64,000 nt of DNA, taken from the NCBI GenBank assembly GCA_016219375.1, contig JACRNC010000015.1, positions 310,001-374,000 of the forward strand, written 5' to 3'. Shown in pieces: positions 1-11,495 of this stretch. The notes below the pieces were generated by a model. It did not search any database, was not told the origin of the DNA, and saw only the letters and a program-made list of their open reading frames with translations. Numbering within the stretch: position 1 is the stretch's first letter; each line of letters begins with the position of its first letter. A program made the translations under genes and the position numbers. This DNA comes from Burkholderiales bacterium (lineage in GTDB: Bacteria; Pseudomonadota; Gammaproteobacteria; Burkholderiales; Burkholderiaceae_C).

Positions 1-691
1 CCTCCGGGTTGGTGTAGGGCTGGCTGAGGTTGGACGACGGCTGCGGAAAGGGGTGGTAGCCGAGCTTGCTCGCGGCCTGGCGGAAGAGGGCCGAGCCATA
101 GGGCTCCTTCATCGGCGGCGTCGGGTAGTCGCGCGAGCGCGGGTCCTCGAACGGGTTGCCGCCTGCCACCATGCGGCCGCCCAGGTTGCCGGCCTTGCCG
201 CTGGTGCCCAGCAGGTATTCGAAGCGGTCGAAGTGAGGCTCCAGCTCCGCCGCGCTCACGCCCCAGTCCTGGATCAGCAGGTCGGGCGAGACAAATCCCT
301 TGCCATAGCGCTCGTCGATGCGGCTGCGCATGCGCAGGTCGGTGTCCTGGAAGCGGTAGGTCTGGCCGTTCCAGTGCACGGCCGCGCCGCCCAGGCCGGT
401 GCCGGGCAGGAAGCTCTCCCAGCGACGGATGGGCAGGGCGGTCTGGCCGGCGTGGTTGCGGAAGGTGACGGCCTCGCGCGTGTTGTCCTGCATCAGGCCC
501 TTGCGCACGGAATAGCGCAGCTCGTCGTGCATCTGCGGGCCCTGGAAGTCCGGCACGGTGAAGCGCGGCTCGCCGCGCTCCAGGCCCACGACCTTCAGGC
601 CGGCCCGGGTCAGCTCGCGGCCCATGATCGTGCCCACCAGGCCCACGCCCAGCAGCACGGCATCGACCTCCGGCAGTCGGGTGGCGGTCAT
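1..691 (-). CDS. GMC-family oxidoreductase, 5' part (runs off the window)
   Basis: About 230 N-terminal residues are present; the rest lies beyond position 1. The N-terminus is a dinucleotide-binding fold with the glycine motif GVGLVGT followed by an acidic strand end (LERGE), which fits FAD binding in the glucose-methanol-choline oxidoreductase family. A GTGLGGAAVHWNG segment further on resembles the second GMC signature region. The start ATG overlaps the stop of the upstream gluconate 2-dehydrogenase subunit 3-like gene (ATGA), so the two are translationally coupled. In known gluconate or fructose dehydrogenases this large FAD subunit works with a small Tat-exported subunit and a cytochrome c, oxidising a sugar or alcohol in the periplasm. 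The substrate here cannot be told. No signal peptide is seen, which fits piggy-back export with the small subunit. Confidence 0.85.
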   Translation of the reverse strand, partial: MTATRLPEVDAVLLGVGLVGTIMGRELTRAGLKVVGLERGEPRFTVPDFQGPQMHDELRYSVRKGLMQDNTREAVTFRNHAGQTALPIRRWESFLPGTGLGGAAVHWNGQTYRFQDTDLRMRSRIDERYGKGFVSPDLLIQDWGVSAAELEPHFDRFEYLLGTSGKAGNLGGRMVAGGNPFEDPRSRDYPTPPMKEPYGSALFRQAASKLGYHPFPQPSSNLSQPYTNPE

Positions 692-1548
692 CGCGCACCT
701 CCCGTGCCGTGGGGGTGGGTGCCGGCAGCAGCCGGCATGGCGTGATCCATGCCGCCGACGGCGCCGGGCATCGGCTGCCCCATCGGCATCGGATGGATGG
801 CTATGGTGCGGCCGTGCTGGGCCAGGCTGGTGGGCGGCAGGTCCACCTTCATGCCGTGGCGGTCGACCCAGGCGTAGTAGTTGGCATAGGCGCCGGGGAA
901 GCCGATCATGCGCCAGCTGGCCATGTCGGTATTGCCGCCATAGGCCGGGTCGGCAAAGTAGCCCTCCACCGTCATGGCCCACAGGGTCTCGAAGAACACG
1001 GCCTCGGGCACGCCCTCCAGCTCGCGCCGGCCTTCCTGCAGCTCGGTCAGGTAGCGGTCCTGCTCCAGCGGCGGCAGGTGCTCGAAGGCCGGCCGCCCGG
1101 CGCGCTGCAGGTCAGCGGCGATGCCGCGCAGCGCGGTGCGGAAGAGCTCCGCCGGCGTGTAGGGCAGCTGGTAGCCCTGCGACGGCGTGCCGGCCTGCCA
1201 CGGCCCGCTGCGGTAGAGCCGCTCGCCCGCGCCCCAGGCGCCGGCCAGCTGCCGGTCCAGGTAGCGCGGCACCTGCGCCTCGATGGCGCCGGGGCCGACC
1301 TCGTCGCTGGGGATGAGGCGGGCGGTGGCCGCCTCGATGAAGCGGGCCTCCTGCGGGTTGAAGAAGACGTAGACGGCCTGCGGGTCTGTGGCCGCCGGTG
1401 CGCCGTGGGCCGCCGCGTGCGCTGTCTGTGGCCCGTGTGTCGGGTGGGCCGCTGCTGCGGCCTCCGCGGCTGCCGGCAGGCTGGCGGTGGTCGCCAGCGC
1501 GGTGGCGCCGGCCGACTTGAGGAAGAGGCGCCGCGATGAGGGCTGCAT
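688..1548 (-). CDS. Gluconate 2-dehydrogenase subunit 3 family protein, Tat-exported
   Basis: A 286-residue protein with a twin-arginine signal near its start (SRRLFLKSAGATALA), followed by an alanine- and histidine-rich linker and then the conserved subunit-3 domain. That domain includes FFNPQEARFIEAATARLIPSD and the GAIEAQVPRYLDRQL region. An in-frame start 39 codons upstream exists, but the ATG at 1548 places the Tat motif at the proper distance from the N-terminus. In the family this small subunit accompanies the FAD-containing GMC subunit, and here it is directly followed by such a gene with a 4-base overlap. A cytochrome c subunit would be expected beyond the left edge. The C-terminal tail is rich in Gly, His and Met. 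Confidence 0.85.
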   Translation of the reverse strand: MQPSSRRLFLKSAGATALATTASLPAAAEAAAAAHPTHGPQTAHAAAHGAPAATDPQAVYVFFNPQEARFIEAATARLIPSDEVGPGAIEAQVPRYLDRQLAGAWGAGERLYRSGPWQAGTPSQGYQLPYTPAELFRTALRGIAADLQRAGRPAFEHLPPLEQDRYLTELQEGRRELEGVPEAVFFETLWAMTVEGYFADPAYGGNTDMASWRMIGFPGAYANYYAWVDRHGMKVDLPPTSLAQHGRTIAIHPMPMGQPMPGAVGGMDHAMPAAAGTHPHGTGGAR

Positions 1549-1728
1549 CCGCTGACTCCGGTCGTGGAGGACGGAGTCGGGGCGGCAAGCCGGGCGCCCC
1601 GAGGCTGACGGCCAGGTGTCAGGCGGCCGCCGGCTGAGGGGGCCGGGCGGTGCCTCAGCGCGCAACCGGCACGGCTTGCGGCAGCGACCGCGCCGGCCTG
1701 CTTGCGCGCAGGGCCGGCAAAGCGCGCA

Positions 1729-3351
1729 TCACGCCTTGCGCGCCGGCGCCGGTGCCTCCTGCAGCACGCTGGCCAGCGTGTTCAGCAGCGCTTCGTTGTT
1801 CAGCGGCTTGTCCAGGTGGGCGTCGTAGCCCGCCTGTAGCGAGCGCAGGTGGTCGTCCTGCCTCGTGGCCGAGCTGAACGCGATGGACGGCAAGCGGCGG
1901 CGCGGAGTGCGCAGCTCCAATGCACGCAGGCGGCGCATGAAGGAGTAGCCGTCTTCGCCGGGCATGCGCAGGTCCGAGATGATGAGGTGCGGCTGGCGCT
2001 CGTTGCTGAGGTTGGACAGGTACTCGAACGCGCTCTGCGCGGTGTCGAAGTTGACCGGCACCGCGCGCGCCTCGCGCAGCAGGGCGTGCAGCATGGCCCG
2101 GGTGGTGGTGTCGTCGTCGATGATGATCACGCGCAGGTCCGACAGCAGCCGGTGCGCGCGCGCGCCCAGGCTGCCCCAGGAGGCCAGCGGCAGATCCGGC
2201 TGCACCAGCGGCCGGGCCGGGGCCAGCGGTGCTGCGGGCTGGCCCATCAGCGGCAGCTCCACGGTGAAGGCCAGGGCGGACGGGTCGCTGTCCTGCAGCG
2301 CGGTGACGCGCCCGCCGTGCACGGCCAGCACCCGGCGTGCCATCTCGATGGCCAGCAGCTGCGAGCGCGTGGAGAAGGCGGCCACGCCGCTGGGCTCGGC
2401 CGGCTGCAGGCGCGGGGCGCCGGCGCGCACCGGGCCGCAGTCGGCCTGGATGACGACCGCGTTGTTGCGCCGCTCCACGCTGATGTAGAGCAGCCCGTCC
2501 TCCAACGCCAAGCTGACCAGATGCGCCAGCAGGCCGCCCAGGGCGCGCACCATGCGCCGGGTGTCGGCCCGCACCTGGCCCACGTCGGCGCCGACGGATA
2601 CCTCCACATGGATGCGCTTGAGGTCGGTGCTGGCCTTCACGCGGCTGATCGCCTCCTGGATCAGCTCGGCCACGTCGCAGGGCACGGCCTCCAGCGGGGC
2701 GGCGGGGGTGAGCAGGGCGCGGTGGTCGCGCAGGTCGTCCAGCAGCCGGGCCTGGGCATGGATGCTGCGCTCGATGGCCTCCACTGCGCGGGTCTGCATG
2801 CCGTTCAGTTCACCGGCGCGGCTGAGCATGTGCACCCAGCCGCGGATGGCGTTGAGCGGCGAGCGCAGCTCGTGCGACACCAGCGAGGCGAACTCGTCCT
2901 GCTCGCGGGCCAGGGCCAGGGCCTCGTCACGGGTGATGGTGGCCAGCTCGATGCGGCCGGTCTGCTCCAGCTGCTGCTGGCGATCGGCGGTGATGTCCTG
3001 CACGAAGCCGCCGATGCAGTCCACGCCGTCCTGGCCGCTGCCCAGGCGGAAGCGCCGGTCCTGCAGCCACAGCGTCTGGCCGCCGGCGCCGCGGATGCGG
3101 TATTCGCGCACCCGGCTCACGTCCGGATCATCGAAGAAGGGCCGCGGCAGCACGGACACGTCCTCCGGGTGCACCGCGGCGTTCCACAGCGTCGGGTCGT
3201 CGATCAGCGCGGCGGCATCCCGGCCCCACAGGCGCTCGAAGCTGTCGTTGACGTAGAGCAGGCGCTGCGCCGACAGATCGGCCAGCCAGACCACGTCCCG
3301 GCTGCTGGCGCCGAGCAGGGCCAGGGGAACAAGCAGATCGGACGAATTCAT
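1729..3351 (-). CDS. Hybrid histidine kinase / response regulator with PAS domain; ATPase domain degenerate
   Basis: A 540-residue protein. Order: PAS domain (about 10-130), HisKA dimerisation domain with the H-box SHELRSPLN (His160), a HATPase-like region (about 230-390), and a C-terminal REC domain (about 410-535). REC keeps the acidic pair (IIIDDD), the phospho-acceptor Asp460 in SDLRMPG, and the DKP lysine. The HATPase region lacks a recognisable N-box asparagine: LLAHLVSLALEDG stands where NLxxNAxKF is expected. Clear G1/G2 glycine boxes are also missing (DCGPVRAG; LLAIEMARRVLAVHGG). It may therefore depend on a partner for phosphorylation or act as a phosphatase or scaffold; this is inference. 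The ATG at 3351 is chosen because AGGAG lies 4 bases upstream; a start 12 codons earlier is possible. It has no membrane segments. Confidence 0.85.
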   Translation of the reverse strand: MNSSDLLVPLALLGASSRDVVWLADLSAQRLLYVNDSFERLWGRDAAALIDDPTLWNAAVHPEDVSVLPRPFFDDPDVSRVREYRIRGAGGQTLWLQDRRFRLGSGQDGVDCIGGFVQDITADRQQQLEQTGRIELATITRDEALALAREQDEFASLVSHELRSPLNAIRGWVHMLSRAGELNGMQTRAVEAIERSIHAQARLLDDLRDHRALLTPAAPLEAVPCDVAELIQEAISRVKASTDLKRIHVEVSVGADVGQVRADTRRMVRALGGLLAHLVSLALEDGLLYISVERRNNAVVIQADCGPVRAGAPRLQPAEPSGVAAFSTRSQLLAIEMARRVLAVHGGRVTALQDSDPSALAFTVELPLMGQPAAPLAPARPLVQPDLPLASWGSLGARAHRLLSDLRVIIIDDDTTTRAMLHALLREARAVPVNFDTAQSAFEYLSNLSNERQPHLIISDLRMPGEDGYSFMRRLRALELRTPRRRLPSIAFSSATRQDDHLRSLQAGYDAHLDKPLNNEALLNTLASVLQEAPAPARKA

Positions 3352-3745
3352 GGGACTCCTGGGGACGGTCGCAAGGGCCTGGGACACCCGCAGCCGGGCG
3401 GGCCGAATCGACGTGCGGCACCTCGGGCCGCAAGAACGATGCCAGCGCTGTCTGACAAGCGCTTGTCAGTGTGCGCCGTCTGAAACACGGGGCTACGACT
3501 GATGAGAGGCGTTTGAAACGCTGATGCTAACCGGTAGATGTGACGGTAAGCCCCGCCGAGCGTGCAAGCCATACCGGTTGCTTGGGGTTTGTCAGAACCC
3601 ACTGGCAAGCAGGGGGCCGTCGTCCTACAGCAAGGTCGTCACCCGACTACAGCGGCTGCACGGCGCGGTTTGCAAACTGATTCACACGTTGCGCCCGCAT
3701 CCCAGGGGTGGTCCCGAAGACGGCGCAGCCAGGGTGAAGAGGCAC
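3352..3745. other. 394-bp divergent intergenic region between kinase gene and glgB
   Basis: No convincing gene. It holds several inverted repeats: the perfect 18-bp palindrome at 3452-3469, GCGTTT-G-AAACGC at 3509-3521, an AACCGGTA / TACCGGTT pair at 3529-3536 and 3572-3579, and GTTTGCAAAC at 3668-3677. It must carry the promoters of both divergent units. No clear sigma-70 hexamer pair was identified. A reading frame continuous with glgB extends upstream to 3524 but has no family similarity. Confidence 0.6.
3452..3469. promoter_or_regulatory. Perfect 18-bp palindrome, candidate LacI/GalR-type operator
   Basis: CTGACAAGCGCTTGTCAG is a perfect palindrome with the central AAGCGCTT typical of LacI/GalR-family operators, which often have a central CG dyad. 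It sits about 100 bp upstream of the hybrid kinase start and about 280 bp upstream of glgB, so either side may be controlled. The regulator gene is not in the window. Binding is inference from symmetry only. Confidence 0.45.
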
Positions 3746-5863
3746 ATGGACCGCACCGGCAGCATCGCCAGCACGGGCAGAACCGACCGTACCGACCGCA
3801 CGGGAGGCTCTGCCGCTCTTCAGGTGAAGGCGCTGGCGAGCCTGGGTGAAGGCGCAGTCGGCACAGTCGGCGCCGTGGGCGCGGTCGGCACCGTGGGCGC
3901 TGCCGCAGCCCCGGCCTCTACCACCACGCCGTCCGTGCGCACCGCCGTGCCGCCGCTGCCCTTCGGTGCCCACCTGACGCAGGAGCGCAGCCAAGCTGGC
4001 GCGCGCTTTCGCGTCTGGGCGCCGCATGCGCGCCACGTGGCGGTGATCGGCGACTTCAACGACTGGTCGGCCACGCCGCTGCAGCGCGAGCCGGGCGGCG
4101 AGGGCAACTGGGCCGGCTTCGTGCCCAACGTCGTCCGGGGCGACCGCTACAAGTACCAGATCGTCACCCACGACGGCCGCACGCTGGACAAGGCCGACCC
4201 CTGGGCGCTGTATGCCGAGGCGCCGCCGGCCACCGCATCCCGCGTCTGGGATCTGGACCATGACTGGGGCGATGCCGAGTGGATGCGCACCCGCGCGCAG
4301 CGCCAGTCGATGAAGTCGCCCATCTCGATCTACGAGGTGCACCTGGGATCCTGGCAGCGCAGCCCGGAGGGCCGGCTGCTGACCTATGACGAGATCGGCA
4401 AGCGGCTGGCGGAGTACGTCACCCGCATGGGTTTCACCCATGTGGAGCTGATGCCGGTGGCCGAGCATCCGTTCTACGGCTCCTGGGGCTACCAGGTGAC
4501 GGGCTACTTCGCCCCCACCGCGCGCTACGGCACGCCGCAGGATCTGATGACGCTGGTGGACACGCTGCACCGCGCGGGCATCGGCGTGATCCTCGACTGG
4601 GTGCCGTCGCACTTCCCGTCCGACCCGCATGCGCTGGCGCACTTCGACGGCACGCCGCTGTACGAGCACCCGGACCCGCGCATCGGCTTCCATCCGCAGT
4701 GGAACAGCCTGATCTTCGACTACGGCCGGCCGCAGGTGCGCGAGTTCCTGATCCGCAACGCGCTGTTCTGGCTGGAGCACTACCACTTCGACGGCCTGCG
4801 CGTGGATGCGGTGGCCTCCATGCTGTACCTGGACTTCGCCCGCGAGCCCGGCCAGTGGGTGCCCAACGAATACGGCGGCAACCAGAACCTGCATGCCGTG
4901 CGCTTCCTGCAGGAGCTCAACACCCGTGTGTATGACGCCCATCCTGACGTGCATGTGATCGCCGAGGAGTCGTCGGCCTGGGAGGGCGTGAGCCGCCCGG
5001 TCTATGCCGGCGGCCTGGGCTTCGGCATGAAGTGGAACATGGGCTGGATGAACGACACGCTGCGCTACATCCAGCGGCCGCACTTCTTCCGCGACTACCA
5101 CGGCGACGACATCCGCTTCTCGATCTGGTATGCGTTCAACGAGAACTTCCTGCTGCCGCTCTCGCATGACGAGGTGGTCTACGGCAAGGGCAGCCTGATC
5201 ACGCGCCAGCCGGGCGACGAGTGGCAGCGCTTTGCCGGCCTGCGCGCGCTGTTCGGCTACATGTGGGCGCACCCGGGCAAGAAGCTGCTCTTCATGGGCG
5301 GCGAGTTCGGCCAGGCGCGCGAATGGCACCACGAGACGCAGCTCGACTGGCATCTTCTGGAGCGGCCCATGCATGCCGGCCTGCAGCGCTGGGTGGCCGA
5401 CCTGAACCGCGAGCTGCGTGCCAAGCCCGCGCTGCATGAAGACGACTTCGGCAGCGACGGGTTTGAGTGGGCCGCGTCCGACACGCATCAGCCCACGGTG
5501 CTGGCCTTCTTCCGCCGCGCCAGCCGCGGTGCAGCGCCAGTGCTGGTGGTCTGCAACTTCACCGCCCAGCCGGTGCGCGGCTGGCGCATCGGCGTGCCGG
5601 ATCCCGGCTCGGGTGACGGCACCTGGCGCGAGACGCTCAACAGCGATGCACACCTCTACGGCGGCAGCGGCATGGGCAACCTCGGCGGCTGCAAGGCGCA
5701 GGACGTGCCCTGCGGCGGATACCCCCACAGCATCGTCATCACGGTGCCCCCCCTGGCCGTCGTCTTCTTCGAAGGCGCCGGCCCGCAAAGCGATGCGTCG
5801 GGCCACCCGCCCGGCGCCCCGTCCCGCAACACCGACGCGCGACCTCTCAGGAGACTTTCATGA
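3746..5863 (+). CDS. glgB: 1,4-alpha-glucan branching enzyme GlgB
   Basis: A 705-residue GH13 enzyme that makes alpha-1,6 branches in glycogen. After a low-complexity N-terminus (about residues 1-75, rich in TDRT and GAVG repeats) come a CBM48 domain ([22 protein letters not shown]) and the catalytic barrel. The nucleophile is Asp354 in DGLRVDA, the acid Glu407 in VIAEESS, and the third acidic residue Asp475 in [10 protein letters not shown]. The start is the ATG at 3746, preceded by GAAGAGG; the frame is open further upstream without homology. It is shorter than the E. coli enzyme (about 728 residues) and seems to lack the extra N-terminal N1 domain, with the repeat-rich stretch in its place. 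It is first in the glycogen/trehalose operon, and its stop overlaps the glgC start (ATGA). Confidence 0.97.
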   Translation: MDRTGSIASTGRTDRTDRTGGSAALQVKALASLGEGAVGTVGAVGAVGTVGAAAAPASTTTPSVRTAVPPLPFGAHLTQERSQAGARFRVWAPHARHVAVIGDFNDWSATPLQREPGGEGNWAGFVPNVVRGDRYKYQIVTHDGRTLDKADPWALYAEAPPATASRVWDLDHDWGDAEWMRTRAQRQSMKSPISIYEVHLGSWQRSPEGRLLTYDEIGKRLAEYVTRMGFTHVELMPVAEHPFYGSWGYQVTGYFAPTARYGTPQDLMTLVDTLHRAGIGVILDWVPSHFPSDPHALAHFDGTPLYEHPDPRIGFHPQWNSLIFDYGRPQVREFLIRNALFWLEHYHFDGLRVDAVASMLYLDFAREPGQWVPNEYGGNQNLHAVRFLQELNTRVYDAHPDVHVIAEESSAWEGVSRPVYAGGLGFGMKWNMGWMNDTLRYIQRPHFFRDYHGDDIRFSIWYAFNENFLLPLSHDEVVYGKGSLITRQPGDEWQRFAGLRALFGYMWAHPGKKLLFMGGEFGQAREWHHETQLDWHLLERPMHAGLQRWVADLNRELRAKPALHEDDFGSDGFEWAASDTHQPTVLAFFRRASRGAAPVLVVCNFTAQPVRGWRIGVPDPGSGDGTWRETLNSDAHLYGGSGMGNLGGCKAQDVPCGGYPHSIVITVPPLAVVFFEGAGPQSDASGHPPGAPSRNTDARPLRRLS

Positions 5864-7155
5864 TTGCCGGAAAGACCGTTCTAGCCTTCGTCATGGCCGG
5901 TGGTGAAGGCACCCGGCTGCACTCCCTCACGGCCGACCGCTGCAAGCCCTCCGTGCCGTTCAACGGCAAGCACCGCATCGTCGACTTCGTGCTCAGCAAC
6001 CTCGTCAACAGCGAGATCTACGGCATCTACCTGCTGGTGCAGTACAAGTCGCAGTCGCTGATCGAGCACATCCGCTCGTCATGGACGATGGCGCGCTTCA
6101 TCCCGCAGCACTTCGTCACCGTGGTGCCGCCGCAGATGCGCCACGGGCCGGAGTGGTTCCAGGGCACGGCCGATGCGGTGTTCCAGAACCTGCACCTGAT
6201 CGAGACCTTCCGGCCCGACCTGGTGGCCGTCTTCGGCGCCGACCACATCTACCGCATGGACGTGCGCCAGATGGTGCAGTTCCACGTCGACCACAAGGCC
6301 GACGTGAGCGTGGCCACGCTGCCCGTGCCCATCGAGCAGAGCAAGAGCTTCGGCATCGTCGAGATCGACCGCGGCAACGTGGTGACGGCCTTCACCGAGA
6401 AGCCGGCCACCACGCCTTCCATGCCGGGGCGCGACGGCTTTGCCCTGGCCTCGATGGGCAACTACATCTTCAATGCCGACGTGCTGATCCGCGAGCTCAA
6501 GAAGGCCAGCGAGGCCGGCGAGAGCGACTTCGGCAAGCACATCCTGCCGCGCATGCTGCACACCCACAAGCTGGTGGCCTATGACTTCGCCACCAACGTC
6601 ATCCCCGGCGTGGCGCCGTATGAGGAGCCCGCCTACTGGCGCGACGTGGGCACCATCGACGCGTACTTCGACGCGCACTTCGACACCCTGGGCGCCAAGC
6701 CGAAGTTCCGCATGACCAACCCGCAATGGCCCATCTATGCCAGCCCGGACCAGGCCGAATCCGCGCAGATCGAGAACGGCGTGATCAACCGCTCGGTGGT
6801 CGGATCCGGCAGCATCGTCAACGGCGCCAAGCTCGACCACGCCATGCTGCGCCGCGCGGTGATGGTGGAGCCCGAGTCCTGCCTGGAGCAGTGCATCGTG
6901 ATGGAGCGCTCGGTGATCGGGCAGGGCGCCAAGGTGCGCCGGGCCATCATCGACCAGGACAACCACATCCCGCCCGGCGAGCGCATCGGCTATGACCTGC
7001 AGCGCGACGCGCAGCGCTTCCATGTGAGCGAGGGCGGCGTGGTCGTGGTGCCGCGCGGCTACTTCAAGCACGCCACCGGCGTGGGCGGCGCCACCGTGCA
7101 TGCGCTGCCCGACCAGGGCGACCTGCCGATGGCGCGCACGGCCTGCGCGGCCTGA
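5860..7155 (+). CDS. glgC: Glucose-1-phosphate adenylyltransferase GlgC
   Basis: A 431-residue ADP-glucose pyrophosphorylase, the same length as the E. coli enzyme. It makes ADP-glucose from ATP and glucose-1-phosphate, the committed step of bacterial glycogen synthesis. The N-terminal nucleotidyltransferase domain starts with the [11 protein letters not shown] loop. [10 protein letters not shown] carries the metal-binding Asp, and the sugar-phosphate binding region FTEKP follows. The C-terminal part has the left-handed beta-helix repeats (for example [18 protein letters not shown]) that hold allosteric sites in the family. The start overlaps the glgB stop, with CAGGAG upstream. A 120-bp gap containing a GC-rich hairpin follows before glgX. 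Confidence 0.97.
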   Translation: MIAGKTVLAFVMAGGEGTRLHSLTADRCKPSVPFNGKHRIVDFVLSNLVNSEIYGIYLLVQYKSQSLIEHIRSSWTMARFIPQHFVTVVPPQMRHGPEWFQGTADAVFQNLHLIETFRPDLVAVFGADHIYRMDVRQMVQFHVDHKADVSVATLPVPIEQSKSFGIVEIDRGNVVTAFTEKPATTPSMPGRDGFALASMGNYIFNADVLIRELKKASEAGESDFGKHILPRMLHTHKLVAYDFATNVIPGVAPYEEPAYWRDVGTIDAYFDAHFDTLGAKPKFRMTNPQWPIYASPDQAESAQIENGVINRSVVGSGSIVNGAKLDHAMLRRAVMVEPESCLEQCIVMERSVIGQGAKVRRAIIDQDNHIPPGERIGYDLQRDAQRFHVSEGGVVVVPRGYFKHATGVGGATVHALPDQGDLPMARTACAA

Positions 7156-7234
7156 GGCCCAGGCCCTCGGCCACACCAGCGGGGCAGCGGCAAGGCAGGA
7201 GGGCCGCACCGCGCACCGTGCCCGCTGAATCCGT

Positions 7235-7252
7235 GCCCCGCCCCGGCGGGGC
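7235..7252 (+). terminator. GC-rich hairpin between glgC and glgX
   Basis: GCCCCGC, a 4-base loop (CCCG) and GCGGGGC form a perfect 7-bp stem 23 bases before the glgX start. No T-run follows, so it is more likely an mRNA-stabilising or attenuating element inside the operon than a full terminator. Confidence 0.35.
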
Positions 7253-7275
7253 CTTCGCTCGATCGAGGCCCACCA

Positions 7276-9432
<2,157 letters not shown>

Positions 9433-9476
9433 GTGCGCTGCGGCCACGCGAACCCGAACGTGAAGGACCCCCTCTC

Positions 9477-11495
9477 ATGAGCCTGCTCAGCCCGGACCGC
9501 CCCTCTGCTCGAACGTCCAGCGACACGGCCGCCGCCGACCGTGCCGCCAGCGGCACGGCCGCATCGCTGCACTTTGCCCACGCCATGCCGTTCGGCGCCT
9601 GCCTGCGGCCGGAGGGCGGCGTGCGGTTCCGGCTATGGGCGCCGGATGCGCAGCAGGCCAGCGTTTGGGTGGACGACGCCCAGGCGGCGGACGACCAGGT
9701 CATCTCTGCCCGGCGGCTGGAGGGCGGCTGGTTCGAGGCCGAGGCGCCGCAGGTGGCGGCCGGCGCCTGCTACCGCTGGCGGGTGGACGACAAGCTCGAC
9801 GTGCCGGACCCGGCCTCGCGCTTCAATCCAGAGGGCCCGCACGGCCCCAGCCGCGTGGTCGACCCGATGGCCTTTACCTGGGGCGATGCCGAGCGCACCT
9901 GGACGGGCCGCCCCTGGCACGAGGCGGTGATGCTGGAGCTGCACGTCGGCACCTTCACGCCCGAGGGCACCTATGCCGCGGCGATGGCCAGGCTGCCGGC
10001 GCTGGCCGAGTCCGGCATCACCGCCATCCAGCTCATGCCGCTGGCCGACTTCCCCGGCCGCTTCGGCTGGGGCTATGACGGCGTGCTGCCCTATGCGCCG
10101 CACGAGGCCTATGGCGAGCCGGATGACCTGAGGCGCTTCGTGCAGGAGGCCCACCGCCTGGGCCTGATGGTGCTGCTGGACGTGGTCTACAACCACTTCG
10201 GGCCGGACGGCAACTACCTGCACGCCTATGCCAGCCGCTTCTTTACCGAGCGCCACCACACCGCCTGGGGCGCGGCCATCAACTTCGACCAGCCCGGCAG
10301 CGAGGTGGTGCGCGAGTTCTTCGTCCACAACGCGCTGTACTGGCTGCTGGAATACCGCTTCGACGGCCTGCGCTTCGACGCGGTGCACGCCATGCTGGAC
10401 GACAGCCGGCCCGACATCATGGAGACGCTGTCGCGCCGCATCCGCGAGGCCTGCCCCGGCCGCCATGTCCACCTGGTGCTGGAGAACGACAGCAACGACG
10501 TGGACCGGCTGGGCCCGCCCGGCACGCCGGGGCGCTTCGACGGCCAGTGGAGCGGCGACTTCCACCACACGCTGCACGTGCTGCTGACCGGCGAGCGCGA
10601 CGGCTACTACGCCGAGTACGCCTCGCCGGACGGGGCCGACCGCGGCGAGCCGCTGCGCCAGCTGGCCCAGGTGCTGACCGACGGATTCGCCTGGCAGGGC
10701 GGCCCGCACAACAGCGAGGGCGCCGCACCGCGCAGGCGGGCCACGCAGCGCGCGCCGCTCTCGGCCACCGTCAACTTCCTGCAGAACCACGACCAGATCG
10801 GCAACCGGGCGTTTGGTGAGCGGCTGATCCGCCTGGCCCACCCGCGCGCGCTGGAGCTGGCCACCACGCTGCTGCTGCTCGGCCCCAGCCCGGTGCTGCT
10901 CTTCATGGGTGAGCCTGATGGCGCGGACACGCCTTTCCTCTATTTCGCCAACTGGAGCGGCGACCTGCGCCAGGCCGTCACCGAAGGCCGGCGCAAGGAG
11001 TTCGCCCACTTCCCGGCATTCGCCGATGCGGCCACGCGCGAGCGCATCCCCGACCCTTGCGACGCCGCCACGCTGGAGGCCAGCCGGCTGGACTGGCTGG
11101 CCCTGGCCCAGCCCGCCGCCCGCCAGTGGGCCAGGCTGCACCGCGAGCTGCTCCAGCTGCGCCACCGCGAGATCACGCCGCGCCTGCCGCAGCTGCAAGG
11201 TGGCGGCCATGAGGCCCAGGTCATCGGCAACCAGGGCCTCTATGTGCGCTGGGCCTTTGCCGACCGCTGGCTGGAGTTCACCGGCAACCTCAGCGATGAG
11301 CCGGTGACCATCGCCCGCCATGCCGATGTGCGCAGCGGCGAGGTGATCGATGTGATCCACATGTCGGGCGATGCCTCGCTGGACGACCGCGCGGCCGGGC
11401 GCTTCACGCCGTGGTCGAGCTGCTGGCGCTGGCTGCACCGCGGCGCGGATGCGCCGCCGGCTTCATCCACCGCAGGCGCAGGGGAGGCGCACTGA
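9477..11495 (+). CDS. treZ: Malto-oligosyltrehalose trehalohydrolase TreZ
   Basis: A 672-residue GH13 enzyme that hydrolyses maltooligosyltrehalose to release trehalose. The N-terminal E-set domain (GVRFRLWAPDAQQASVWV) is followed by the barrel with DGLRFDAVHAM (nucleophile Asp), LVLENDSND (acid Glu) and FLQNHDQIGNRAFGERL. It is somewhat longer than typical TreZ proteins (about 580-620), with about 40 extra low-complexity N-terminal residues. The ATG at 9477 is the first in-frame start close to the domain and has GAAGGA upstream; the frame is open earlier but overlaps glgX. The stop overlaps the start of the malQ-treY gene (TGATG), which pairs the two enzymes of the TreY/TreZ pathway. Confidence 0.95.
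   Translation: MSLLSPDRPSARTSSDTAAADRAASGTAASLHFAHAMPFGACLRPEGGVRFRLWAPDAQQASVWVDDAQAADDQVISARRLEGGWFEAEAPQVAAGACYRWRVDDKLDVPDPASRFNPEGPHGPSRVVDPMAFTWGDAERTWTGRPWHEAVMLELHVGTFTPEGTYAAAMARLPALAESGITAIQLMPLADFPGRFGWGYDGVLPYAPHEAYGEPDDLRRFVQEAHRLGLMVLLDVVYNHFGPDGNYLHAYASRFFTERHHTAWGAAINFDQPGSEVVREFFVHNALYWLLEYRFDGLRFDAVHAMLDDSRPDIMETLSRRIREACPGRHVHLVLENDSNDVDRLGPPGTPGRFDGQWSGDFHHTLHVLLTGERDGYYAEYASPDGADRGEPLRQLAQVLTDGFAWQGGPHNSEGAAPRRRATQRAPLSATVNFLQNHDQIGNRAFGERLIRLAHPRALELATTLLLLGPSPVLLFMGEPDGADTPFLYFANWSGDLRQAVTEGRRKEFAHFPAFADAATRERIPDPCDAATLEASRLDWLALAQPAARQWARLHRELLQLRHREITPRLPQLQGGGHEAQVIGNQGLYVRWAFADRWLEFTGNLSDEPVTIARHADVRSGEVIDVIHMSGDASLDDRAAGRFTPWSSCWRWLHRGADAPPASSTAGAGEAH

Noticed and set aside
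3524..3745. Upstream extension of GlgB by 74 codons
   Set aside because: It has no homology and crosses the palindrome-rich control region. The ATG at 3746 has a good ribosome binding site.
3850..3910. Repeats in the glgB 5' end as a possible CRISPR-like array
   Set aside because: Period of about 9-18 bp with no spacers; they are coding repeats (GAVGTVG).
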